A program made the position numbers and the translations under genes. Below, piece after piece: positions 35,158-45,454 of a DNA stretch of 64,000 nucleotides; positions within the stretch are counted from its first letter, which is position 1; each line of letters starts with the position of its first letter. Source of the DNA: Apiosordaria backusii (Eukaryota; Ascomycota; Sordariomycetes; Sordariales; Lasiosphaeriaceae); contig JAUKTV010000013.1 of NCBI GenBank assembly GCA_030549205.1, positions 496,001-560,000 on the forward strand, given 5' to 3'. The notes beneath the pieces were generated by a model. That model saw only the letters and a list, made by a program, of their open reading frames with translations. It did no database searches and was not told the origin of the DNA.

Positions 35158-37806
35158 TCACCCCCAACTCCCCTTCCACCATTCCCCCACTCCCACCCTC
35201 CCCTTGTTGTTGTTGTTGTTGTTGCCCCCCATAAGCGGCACCCCGGCGGTCCCCTCCCCCCCAAACCCAAAATACCACCTCGGCGCCACATCAATCCCTT
35301 CCCCTTCTCCCCTCCCAGCCCCCATTCTCTCTAATAGCTCCTCCTTATTAACACACCTCTTAAAAGCCAACTCATCCCTCAGCTCGTTGTTCACCAAGTA
35401 TCCGAGGATTTCTGCGAGGGAAGTAAGCCCATGCGGCATCCCCATCCCCTTCCTCTTGGGCACAAGCGACACCAACGCCAGGAGGTATAGCGACAACACA
35501 GCAAGAAGGAGACAATACACCGGCATGTTCGCGTACATCCTCACCTCCTGCTCCCAAATCATCATCTCCACCGCCCCCCCATCCCCCTCTCCCTCTCCCT
35601 CAACGCGAGATTTGGAGAGTTTGGTAAGCGCCATGAACATCCCTCCTGCTAGGACTGGGATTGCCAGGGCCAGGGTTGAGAAAAGGGATATAAACCCCGC
35701 ACGAAAGTGCTTATTCCTCAAAGCTTTGAAACTTGCCTGCAGTGGGAGACAAGCTGCATAGTCGACCAGGAGGCCTTCTTCGGCACGGCAGCCTCCCGTC
35801 GAAGACAGCGCATCCCACGGCGTCAACACCAAAAACTGCGTAGTAATGTGCTGAAAACTCAGAAACAGCACCATCCCCAACAGTGACGGTACAAACGCAT
35901 ACAAAAAATCAGCCGCCGAAAACGCCCCAGGTTGGGGGTCAGCTTTTACCCCCGGGGCAAAACCCTTTGATATCCTCGTAGAAGGGAGGAACGACACCAC
36001 GAATAAAGCAGTAAGAAGGATAACACCCCCGGTGATGAACCACAGGAGCTGTGTAGTCCGCAACGGCCAAGGGAGGTATCGATTCCGGATTGTGTTGGTA
36101 GTGGAATCGGAGGCTTCGAGGTCGTCGTTGCGGTGGTGCTCAGGGTTTTCGATCAGCGGGCTGGTGTTATTAACAAAGTGCTGTTTCTCCATTCTCTGCC
36201 CGCCGCTTGTCACATCTGGAAAAGGGAGGAGGTTGGATTCGTTATCCATTGGGCTACCCAACGTATGCCAATACCCCGGGCGACCGTCTTTCCACGTCCA
36301 GTAACCCAACCTATCGTGGGCGCGGCGGCGGAGGGCGAAGCGGATGCCCTCGATCCCACGGGCGAGTTGGGTGCCGCGGTAGTCGGTCGCGGTGTTAGTT
36401 TCCGAGACGAGGGCGATGTAATCGGCCAGGGAGCGGGGATCCCAGATCAAACCGGTTGTCTCGGTTGTTGCCCAGAACCGCCAGACGATGATGGTGGAGA
36501 GGAGGAGGAGGAGGTATATTCCCACTAGAGCCCAGGCGACGCCTTGGCAGGTTGCCCACACCCAGGCTTTTTCTTGTCCTCTTTCGACAAGGATGACGGT
36601 GAAGAGTGAGCTTTGGAGAGGGATGGTGAAGTTTGTTAGCCAGGTGACAAAGATGGGGACCCAGACGTTCCAGGGGCCGATGAACTGTGGCCATAGAAAT
36701 GAAGGGTAGAGTTTCTGAAAGACTGCACCGTCGCGGTCGTCGGGGTTGTTGGAGGCTAATCGCACAAAGGGGAAGATCCGGAAAATGGTGGTGATGATGA
36801 ACTGCGCGTAGAGCAGGAAAACCGCTCCGATTAGTTGGGGGAGGATTCGGAAGACAAAGTATCGTCCGCCTTGAATGTCGTCCCAACCAATGAGCCCCTG
36901 CTTGAGGTGAGACCAAACAGCGCTGAAGGTGAGCGCCGCAATCATCACGACACATAGTGCCATGAAACAAAACAAGGCCGGTGCTCGTAATGGCCATGGT
37001 CTGAAAGTGAGTGGTGGAACTCCTGACGCCTTCCATTCGCCGGTCTTGTTTAGAATCTCTTCTCTCTCAACTGGTCTCCATTCATGAGGCTGGGCAGGTT
37101 TCCTTGCGCCCTTGAGTAAGCTGTCGGCAAGCGAGTCGGCAGATGCGGCCGGGTTTGGCCTTGAGAATTGCGGGTTAGGAGGTTGTAGTACTTCATCCTC
37201 TTGAGCTTCGGAAATGGGTCGAGGTGTGGGTTCGGGGTGTTGATATATTTGTCGGTGCGGTTGATTTGGATAGATCGATGGGCCGGCTTGAGCAGCGCTG
37301 TCACTGCTAGAAGACTCATTTGCTGAGTAACCAGTATCGCGATCGCGACGGGTGAGAGCCTCAATGGCTTGATGAATATACGGAGTGTCGTCAACTCCCG
37401 GTGTAATAACACCGTCTAGCCGGGCGAGGTCCTCCCTGAAGTCGGTCAACATCCTGGCGTTGAAAGCAGGCTCCCAGTCGGGCTGCTGCTGATATCCTGG
37501 CGGTGAAGACATGTTTGTGCCACGGCGATAGGGTCCCTCAACTATTACCGGTCGTCCATATGCTCGCGCGACAGCAGGAGGGTCGTGAATTTGGTCCGCT
37601 CCGTGTTCCGGCTCCGAGTACGTGGTCGAGACAGGCCGAACTGGTGGAGGGGTTGGATGAGTTGGTGTGTGGGGAAATTGTTGGTGTGAGTGGGAGCTGG
37701 GATGAGAGGCAGATGCTGCATGCCCCTCGTCCCGCTGCCGAGGTGTGACTTCGGAAGAAGAAGAATTCGAGTGTGATCTTGGTCGCTGTGCAAGATTGTA
37801 CTGCAT
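35158..37806 (-). CDS. DUF3433 multi-pass membrane protein
   Basis: An integral membrane protein of unknown function in a family confined to fungi. The first ATG is at 37806; the frame is open upstream to 38016 but only with a TTG. The N-terminal 270 residues are polar and disordered (Pro, Ser, His). About eight hydrophobic segments follow from residue 275 on. The two halves are related: RPWPLRAPALFCF and YLPWPLRTTQLLWF each open a membrane block, as expected for a repeated DUF3433 domain. The listed frame ends at 35158 after a poly-Asn run, but another frame beyond a G-run at about 35184-35188 reads LGVRRLRRFTEKRRVRKSMI to a stop at 35078, which looks like the true basic tail. Members of this family are often mislabelled as SAICAR synthase in databases; this protein has none of that enzyme's motifs. 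Confidence 0.82.
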   Translation of the reverse strand: MQYNLAQRPRSHSNSSSSEVTPRQRDEGHAASASHPSSHSHQQFPHTPTHPTPPPVRPVSTTYSEPEHGADQIHDPPAVARAYGRPVIVEGPYRRGTNMSSPPGYQQQPDWEPAFNARMLTDFREDLARLDGVITPGVDDTPYIHQAIEALTRRDRDTGYSANESSSSDSAAQAGPSIYPNQPHRQIYQHPEPTPRPISEAQEDEVLQPPNPQFSRPNPAASADSLADSLLKGARKPAQPHEWRPVEREEILNKTGEWKASGVPPLTFRPWPLRAPALFCFMALCVVMIAALTFSAVWSHLKQGLIGWDDIQGGRYFVFRILPQLIGAVFLLYAQFIITTIFRIFPFVRLASNNPDDRDGAVFQKLYPSFLWPQFIGPWNVWVPIFVTWLTNFTIPLQSSLFTVILVERGQEKAWVWATCQGVAWALVGIYLLLLLSTIIVWRFWATTETTGLIWDPRSLADYIALVSETNTATDYRGTQLARGIEGIRFALRRRAHDRLGYWTWKDGRPGYWHTLGSPMDNESNLLPFPDVTSGGQRMEKQHFVNNTSPLIENPEHHRNDDLEASDSTTNTIRNRYLPWPLRTTQLLWFITGGVILLTALFVVSFLPSTRISKGFAPGVKADPQPGAFSAADFLYAFVPSLLGMVLFLSFQHITTQFLVLTPWDALSSTGGCRAEEGLLVDYAACLPLQASFKALRNKHFRAGFISLFSTLALAIPVLAGGMFMALTKLSKSRVEGEGEGDGGAVEMMIWEQEVRMYANMPVYCLLLAVLSLYLLALVSLVPKRKGMGMPHGLTSLAEILGYLVNNELRDELAFKRCVNKEELLERMGAGRGEGEGIDVAPRWYFGFGGEGTAGVPLMGGNNNNNNKGRVGVGEWWKGSWG

Positions 37807-38759
37807 ATGTGGTCCTAAAAATGGCCGTGAGCAAGGCAATCCAATCGAAGGTGGGGTTTGTCGGTGTACACACGAGGCTGTCCTGGGTGGGTTGTGTTGT
37901 TGTTCTGGAAGCTCATGTCTCTGCGAATCGGAGCTGCAAACAAGAATTGGCGGATATGCAGGTTTTCCTCCACTACTCTTGAACCCACACGGCCAATTGG
38001 ATCGTGATGGACGCAAAAACAGGATGAAAAGGAGGGAAAAGGTGCATCATGTCATCATGCAAGATGCACAAGAAAGAAATATGTGGGAAACCGGGACTAC
38101 CGTGCTTCAAGTTGCTTTCTCAAGAGGTTGGGTTGTCCCTGAGAGGGCCAAGGATGGCGTGGGAGCTGGTGGTTGGGCGACACACCAGCCACCACTTTTC
38201 CACATCTCCAGCTTGACAATCAAATCACATCAAACGAAGCCCTGCATATTCGTCAGGAGCTCTTAAATGAAGCTTGTCGCGATGATCTGTCGAGACTGCA
38301 GCTAGATGGTGTCTAGTGCCGTGATCTTTTTCTTCCGAACTTAGACAACGTGTGTGTTACGCCGTGTTCATCCCATACAATCCAAATTGGAAGTATGTTT
38401 TGATGGGATGAGATCATGGCCGTTGACCAAGTGAACGTTTGAGGCGGGGCACGCCAAGCAAATCGTATGGTCCGTGCGGTAGGCGGGGAGACCCGTGTGG
38501 GGACTGGGCCTGGAACACTTCACTTTCTGTATGCAGATTCTGAATTCTAACCCAGAAACTCATGGGTGATGCTATGTTGGACTGAAGCTTTCGATTTAAG
38601 GTTATTATCCTCATATACATCCGTTAGCAGGATCGTTGGCATTTAGTCACCCAAATGAAGAGTAACACCCCCGGAACCCCTTGAAGATATGGCTCAAGAT
38701 GAAATGCCATGCAATATACTCGGAAAGTACAAGTCTTCCCCCTCTCTTATGTCCATAGC
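37807..38759. other. Intergenic region, promoter of DUF3433 gene
   Basis: A 0.95-kb spacer holding the DUF3433 promoter and leader and the 3' flank of the lactone oxidase gene; both genes read on the minus strand. I see no additional gene. Confidence 0.5.
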
Positions 38760-40424
38760 TTACGCCGGCACAACCACATTCTGCTGCCCACTCACGACAA
38801 AACCGCCGTCCTTCGCAGGCTCCTGCTCAAACCCAATCTCCTCCAGAGCAAGTCTATCTTTTTCCTCTGCCGGCTCTCCCAGCAAGAACTTGCGCTGCCA
38901 CGGGCCAACAAACATGCCCAGCGGATCAACCTCATCCCTAACCTTTCTGAACTGATGGAAATTCTCCCCGTACCATTGCTTGCTGGCAAACTCCTCCGGT
39001 GTGACAGCAAACGTCTTCGCCCAGTGTGGCTTGCCTCCCAGATCCCTCATCAGCCACTCAAAGGCCTCATAGTATCTTTCCGTTGCGTTGTAGCTCGGAT
39101 CCCTGTGGTAAGGCCTGTACATTGTGGCATTTAGATACAATGCCGCCCCATCCTCAGGAGTGATATCCAGCCATGGCCTGTTCCCCCTCTCGGCACTAGT
39201 CTTGACAGTCGTATCACTCACTCTAACCTCAACCGGACTATGCACCCAAAGACCCTCCGCACTGAACGGAATCTTATGCTCAACATACCCCTCATCCCCC
39301 GGCTGCAACCTATGCAACCAAGCCGCCAACCTCTGCAGCGCCTCCGGCCCCTTGTGAAGCGGAATAGCCCACTCATTCACAAACTGACTATACAGGCAGT
39401 TCAGCAAGAAAGCCTTGTAACTAGGCTGCACCGCCCTCGTCGTCGTCGCCTCCCCATTCCCAAACCCATACTGCAGCCCAAAAACAAACCACTCCACCCA
39501 CGGAGTAATCCTAGGAAACCACCTCGCCAGCGCCAGCAAGTTGTGATAGACAAAATACCCAAACTTGCTGTCCTGGAAGCTCGTAGGCGGGTCATAATTT
39601 CTCACAACCCCAGTGTCCAAGTCATTCTCATCCACCTTGTCCGCCTTCCAAACCACCGCCCTCCTCATGTAGGGGAACCACCACACCCTGACAAACTCGG
39701 ATTGCTTCCACAGCTTTGTCTCCCACTCTGCAAACAGCTTGCTGTCGGAGTCAATCGCTTGCTCCCAGGCCAAACTGAAAGCCTTGACTGCTCTGAATGT
39801 CACCTCTGTGACAATGCCAATGGCTCCCAAACTCAACAACGCGGCGCGGAAGAGGTCTTGTCTTTCTGTGGGTGAGCAAGAGACTTCTTCCCCGTTGGCG
39901 AGGACGATCTTTAGGGATTCTACTCCTTCGGAGATCAGCCCGTGTTGGAGGGAGCTTCCGTGGGTGCCGGTGGAGATGGCGCCGGCGATGGATTGCTCGT
40001 TGATGCTGCCCATGCTGGGGAGGGCGAGGCCTTCTTTGTTGAGGGCTTCGCTGAGCTGCCATAGTCTGATGCCGGATTGGAGGACGCAGAGGCCGGTGGT
40101 GGGGTCGATGGAGAGGACGCGGGAGTACTTGTCTAGGTTTATCATCCAGGAGGAGGTGCAGGTTAGGTTGGAGGGGGAGTGCCCTGAGCCGACTACGACC
40201 AGGCGGCGGCGGCAGCGGCGGGCGAGGTGGGTGATTTTGGTTATTTGGGGGAGGGTGGAGGGTTGGAGGTAGACTTGGGGGTGGGAGCTGAAGGTCCGGG
40301 CCCAGGTGCGGTGGGTGTGAGGGATGGGGGAGGCGGGGAAGGGGATGCCATCTGAGGATTCGGTGGTGATTATGGAGCGGATTTCCAGGGGGAGGTGGGA
40401 GAGGTCCTCAGTTGTGGACGCCAT
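38760..40424 (-). CDS. ALO1: D-arabinono-1,4-lactone oxidase
   Basis: Oxidises D-arabinono-1,4-lactone with O2 in the last step of D-erythroascorbic acid synthesis; in yeast it sits at the mitochondrial outer membrane. One exon, 554 residues, close to the usual 520-560. An FAD-binding PCMH domain covers about residues 45-215, with VVVGSGHSPS holding the likely covalent-FAD His82, then LQSGIRLWQLSEALNKEGLA, SIAGAISTGTHGSS and LGAIGIVTEVTFR. The C-terminal ALO domain ends with the conserved PHWAK block (family motif HW-x-K) and the segment RDEVDPLGMFVGPWQRKFL. The start at 40424 is the first ATG and aligns with the family's N-terminus. It is divergent from the 41810 gene. Confidence 0.95.
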   Translation of the reverse strand: MASTTEDLSHLPLEIRSIITTESSDGIPFPASPIPHTHRTWARTFSSHPQVYLQPSTLPQITKITHLARRCRRRLVVVGSGHSPSNLTCTSSWMINLDKYSRVLSIDPTTGLCVLQSGIRLWQLSEALNKEGLALPSMGSINEQSIAGAISTGTHGSSLQHGLISEGVESLKIVLANGEEVSCSPTERQDLFRAALLSLGAIGIVTEVTFRAVKAFSLAWEQAIDSDSKLFAEWETKLWKQSEFVRVWWFPYMRRAVVWKADKVDENDLDTGVVRNYDPPTSFQDSKFGYFVYHNLLALARWFPRITPWVEWFVFGLQYGFGNGEATTTRAVQPSYKAFLLNCLYSQFVNEWAIPLHKGPEALQRLAAWLHRLQPGDEGYVEHKIPFSAEGLWVHSPVEVRVSDTTVKTSAERGNRPWLDITPEDGAALYLNATMYRPYHRDPSYNATERYYEAFEWLMRDLGGKPHWAKTFAVTPEEFASKQWYGENFHQFRKVRDEVDPLGMFVGPWQRKFLLGEPAEEKDRLALEEIGFEQEPAKDGGFVVSGQQNVVVPA

Positions 40425-41809
40425 TTTGGCGGGCTGGGTAATAAGGATATCTCACTAGGGTGGTGAAAGATCTTGAAGCTTCAAACTGCGGGGTGGGTGA
40501 TTGCGGGGAATGTGATTAAGCAGGCTGTGAAGCAAGCAACATTTTCCCAAACACAGCAGTTGCACAACTTCTACACTCCCACAGGCAGGATACCTAGAGG
40601 TGTCAAAAGCTGTGTATGAGAGAAATCAGAAGACGCAACGGTGTTTCTGAATTCTGTCATTTCATGAGACGAGATGAGGGAGTTGAGCTCCCCTCCACTC
40701 GCCAAGAGCTAGCCGATAACGCCACTGCTATCTAGAGCTATGATTGGAGAGAGATAATCAGTAGGATCCACCTTGGCGATCAAGGGTCCAGTCAATCGGG
40801 GAGCAGTCCCGAACTTCTTTAAGTGAGTCTCGGAAAGAAGATAAAGATGATCTGGAACAGAAAGACTATTAGACTGGAATATGTCGTGTTCTAATTTGAT
40901 CATATTTAGGAATTGGTGTTCAATTCTGGTACTGTTGAGCTCCATAGGTCCCCGTCAGAGCAGGCAGTCTACTGATGCTCACTTTCATTCCTGTCACTTG
41001 GGATGCAGTCAAGACCATTCGTCGACACTCTTTCATGCCCGCAGGTAATATCATCCTGATGCATCTTGCCGTGTCAGGTGCAGATCAGGTTGTCCTAGAT
41101 ACCAGGGCATGACCTCTTGTTTGCTGCTTCCAAACTTCAAAGAAAGGCCCAACCTGTCAACCTGCCGTCACCCACCTCACCACTTGATCTCTGATATCAT
41201 CCAACTGCTAGCCCCTGAAGGCCATGGCAGGAACGAGCATTGAGAAGAGCGTTTGTAGCTTACATCCATGGTTACCATGTGTAAACAAGAAAATAACGTG
41301 GTGGGGATAGCTTTATTGGGTGTCCAGTCATTCACAAGCAACCTGGAAGCTTGGTGTGAAGACCATGGCTGTTTGCAGTTCAGTCAGTACACCTTTGGTA
41401 ATGAAGGGCTTTCCCAGATTCCTGCTCCTTCCAAGGTCAACATTGGAAGGTTCCCCAGTTGCGCCTGCCTTCCAACTTCCAACCCCAATCCCTCAGATCC
41501 GCTCCATATCGATTGCCTCAGGCTCTCTTTCCTTCTCCTACTCCCAGCTTCCACTCCCACAATTTTGGCAGTGCGACTTGCTAAAAAATCAATTTCACTC
41601 AATTCTCTGATCCAAATTTCTCGCAGAGAGAAACAAAAGAGCCAACCTACCACTGGTAGACAATCAATTCTCTTGCGAGACCCTTCTCTCTGACACCCAT
41701 CGCAATCTGCGACCCATACTGTGCTGAAGTCGACGGTGCAAGAGTCAGCCACATGTAAGTAACACTGTTTTGTTCATTTTAGCCTCGACCCCAAGCCTCT
41801 CATCGCACG
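40425..41809. promoter_or_regulatory. Divergent intergenic region
   Basis: The 1.39-kb spacer between ALO1 (-) and the 41810 gene (+) must carry both promoters. A 78-codon minus-strand ATG frame (40945-40709) is present without recognisable features. A CT-rich leader of the plus gene lies at about 41500-41700. No binding sites are assigned. Confidence 0.45.
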
Positions 41810-44679
41810 ATGAGACTAACATTGGCTCCAGACAAGATGGCGGCCTTGATCCCCACCACGGCCGACCCTTTGGCTGCCATGTCTGAGGTTCAGCTCATCA
41901 TCCACGCCCCTCCCGACTTCCCCAGGGACACCGAGATCCTCGGCGTCTGCGGTGTTCCCGACAAGTACGCCAGCGCCGATAAGTATGCTTGGATAGTCGC
42001 CGACTTCCTCGCCTTCAAAGTCGGTTGCTACCGTCTTGGCCGACGCGCTGACCAGGTATGTCGACAACCTGCGGTTGTGATCTTCGATGGCCAGTGGTGT
42101 GCTGACAAATTCATCAACAGACTTGGTTGAGCTCCCTCGACCTCCAGGCCTTTCTTCGGAATGTCTCTAAGAAGCTCGATGATGGTCCCGGGAGTGTCTT
42201 GCGTGAGAAGATATTCGGTCCCACGGAGGACCAAATCACAACCATCCCGCAGGATAATGCCGGTTTCCTCAACGCTCTTCTCACCCAGATTGGGGATAGT
42301 GCCAAGTCCGCTGCTTCAAAGAAGATGCCCTTGGTCATTTTCATGTTCGCGCCTGTCACGCCTGAGCATGACATTTGCGTCGACTTTGGCGAGAAGAAGT
42401 TCCTGACTACAGAGGAAATCTGCAGGACAATCGAGGAAGCCACAGGCAGCTCTGACCTTCCCGTCACCTTGTTGACCCCATCTGCATTCACCGGGGGCTG
42501 GAACTGCAGACCCAATCTCATGGGAGCGGCAAGATGCTCCGACTCCAAGGCCTTGGAAATGATAGCGAGATCTTCGGGGGGAGCCTTTGCCGATACCTTC
42601 ATGAAGATCTTCACCAGTCGCCAGTCGCCACTTTTGGCTCCGGAACACCAACACGCTGCTAGGTACGACGACCTTATGCCGCTCTCCCCGACTGTCGAGC
42701 AGAAGAACTTTTTGCATCACCTCCAGGGCCGAATCCATGAGATTCTGGAGCACAGGTTCTCGCCTTACGCTCATCGCCACACGGTCGTCTTTGATGAGCC
42801 TGACCCCTGGGAAATCCTCGCCCCCAGAACCGGTCTGGCACTGGAAGAGTGGGTGCCAAGGTTCAGTGACCGCCCGCCTTATGAGGCAGTTCGGCGTGTG
42901 GAATTCTTCGGTGAGGCATTTGGCGGAGAGCGTAACTCGCAATTCTTTCACTTGTGTTATCTCATCGATATTGAGCTCAGCACCTGCCCGGGCGACTGGA
43001 ACAAGAAGACCGCCGGAATGACACAGGAGCTGTTTCGTGGCTTCACAGAACACCCCGATCCTGACGACGACCACTTCAAGCAGGTCTTCAATGCGCTGGA
43101 TTACCGAGCCTCTTCCATGAAAGTTGCTCACTGTGTTGCCAAGGCACTGCATCTGCCGATGCCTGGTAACCTGAAGTGCCGTTACTGGAACGACGGCTAC
43201 GATCAGGATGACGCCTTTTACAAGAGGCATGCTGCGGCGTTTGGCGAGGCGCACAACCTGTTTGATCAAGTCGCCGTTCGTCCTAGAGAGAGACGACATG
43301 ACTACAAAGTTGTGCGCTTCTTGCGTGCATCACGTTGGCTCTCGGCTTGCATTGCCATGAAGTTTGCCAGCGACGGCACGCATACTACCAACGTCAAAAA
43401 CTTTGTGAACGACAGTGTTGCGGGCCTCATCACCCAGATCAAGGACCTGCAACTCGGTTTGCTCTTGCAGGACAAAGATGTCCTCAAGGCGAGCTCTCGC
43501 TGGCTTGCCGCTATTGGGTATGGCGACAATCGTAACACTGAAATTCTTGGAGCGACTGACACCGGCACCCCTTCCCCCAAGGTGTCTGCCCCGAGCCCAG
43601 TTTCTCCAATCAAGTTCGACAAGGGCAAGGGCAAGGCAGTGGCTGAGATTGAGGAATTCAAACCCCGTTGGGTTGAGAATAGTTCCCCGATTCAGCAGGC
43701 ACAGGTCAATACCAGTGACGTCGGCAAGTTGTTTCCAGGTAGCGGCAATATGGATGAGGTTGCGTTGCAGCAGGCCATCTTGAACGACGCTGAGCTCAAT
43801 GTTGCAAAGGAGAAGCCTGTCATCGGAACGGCTCATCACCATCCCAAGGCTCTCGACACCGTTCGCCACACTGCTCCGGTTACCCAGTCTCCTCAGAAAG
43901 CCATTTTCCAATCTGTTCACGCCCCTACTGTGAAGCCCGTCACTTTGGACTTCAACAAGCCTGTAACAACACCAATTCCGGAGATTACTTTTAACACCAC
44001 TCCCAAGCCCGTCACGAAGTTGGTCACTCCAATCATCAACAACTCTGAACCGACTCCTGCTACGGCGCCCACTCCGAAAGCCTCACATACCGGTGCTCTT
44101 GAGTCAGTCGTGACCCTCTTTACAGAGCCGGTCCGTCCAGGCGGGCCTGTATCTGCCACAACAGCCACAAACAATGAGGTGTCCTTCAGGGATGCCGTGA
44201 TCCAAGAGTTAGCTGAGAAAGTGCTCACTGACCCTGACCATATCAAGGATTATTTTTCGCGGCTTGTTGAGGAGGCGATGAAGTTGGCTCTCTCTCGGGT
44301 TAGCATATCCGGACAGACCTCTGTGCCTGCAGTTCCCCTTGCCTGCCCCCCTACCACAAGCGTTGTCCAGCCTGATCAGTACACAACCCCAGAGGCACAG
44401 GCAGTGAATACCGGTAACCCGACCCCTCCCCGCTCTCCTGTTCAGCCAACTCCCGTATCCCCTGTTCAAAAGTCTCCTCAGAGAGCGATTAGAGTTCAGC
44501 CGGAGGACAAACCGACAGAGACTCAGACTGTGACAGACGCCCCCCTTGAGACCAAGTCGTCCGATAGTCTCGTTGTTCCCAAAATGGGGGGAAAGGGGTC
44601 GAAAGATGCTGCGCTCAAACTTGCGTCGCACGAAGACTTTTGGGCTCGTGCTGCGAGTATTTCGACGAAGAAGTACTAA
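41810..44679 (+). CDS. Large conserved-looking protein of unknown function
   Basis: I do not recognise this gene by function. Exons are 41810-42055 and 42121-44679; the 65-nt intron starts GTATGT and ends CAACAG, joining RRADQ to TWLSSLDL. The product is 934 residues from 41810; in-frame ATGs at 41837 and 41879 (MSEVQLIIHAPPDF) are alternatives. About residues 20-480 look globular, with alternating strands and helices: LIIHAPPDFPRDTEILGVCG, PLVIFMFAPVTPEHDICVDF, LPVTLLTPSAFTGGW, and YEAVRRVEFFGEAFGGERNS. From about 500 on it is disordered and rich in Pro, Thr and Val, with repeated P-V-T/T-P motifs, and a short helix near residues 790-830 (VIQELAEKVLTDPDHIKDYF). No signal peptide or membrane segment. 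From memory it resembles uncharacterised Pezizomycotina proteins. An alpha/beta hydrolase-like or caspase-like fold in the first half is only a guess. Confidence 0.8.
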
Positions 44680-45454
44680 AGCTTGATTGTTGTGTGTGAG
44701 GGCTGGATGTGTCGTGAACAGTGAACAATTACCAGATGAAGCGAGGATGGGGTGATGGCCATTCTTTCTGCCTGAGTGAGATTGGGATTCTTTGAGGGAA
44801 ACTCATACCGGATTAGGAATTGATGGAGTTGGTATGGGACTAGCGATATCAGAGGATTCGTAGCGTAGCTAAATAGGATGAAATTGAGAACATTTGTCCT
44901 TTTAAAACTAGATCCTCATTTGGGTTCTACTTACTCTGTGAAGGTGATGATATTTGTGTCACTATAATCAGTACAACTACTTGTTTTAAGGAGCAGGCAC
45001 GGTGTGGACAAAAAATCGGTGCTGCAAGTGTTCAACAGGCATCAAAACACAGCTGACAGACCACACAAGATAGCCGTTAGGCCTTGAAAATAGTGTAACA
45101 GGCACTTTAAATGCAATCGGAACGCCCTGTATCTAGTAGTGTATGTGGTAGGTTTGTGCAGGTAGCGGTTGCCAGCTTGTTTTGTCCAGGGCGTGCGTGA
45201 CAGGGTGTAGTTTTACATGTTTTTTTTACTCTATTAACCTGTTTTATCTATGTAGCACTCCCCTCTGAACAAGAGAGAAGAGATAATGAGAAAAGTATGT
45301 GTCGTGTACGGATGGATATCTAGCGTGGAAATGGAAAATGTAGAATGGTGATGTACTTTCTTGTAGTACAAAGTCACTCTCTGATGTTGACGATGACGAT
45401 GATGATAATGATCACCTATGATGGCAACAACCAAACACCCAAACCCCCAACCCG
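44680..45454. other. Spacer between convergent genes
   Basis: A 0.78-kb spacer between the ends of the 41810 gene (+) and the aspartyl protease gene (-). It holds 3' UTRs; GATGAT-type repeats lie near 45388-45412. No gene seen. Confidence 0.55.

Noticed and set aside
35158..37806. Naming the DUF3433 gene as SAICAR synthase
   Set aside because: This label is a known annotation error for the family; the true enzyme is at 49007-49927.
37807..38016. N-terminal extension of the DUF3433 frame
   Set aside because: Begins only with TTG; the first ATG is at 37806.
40709..40945. 78-codon minus-strand ATG frame in the ALO1 promoter
   Set aside because: No recognisable motif or intron partner, and it lies in a divergent promoter; could be chance.
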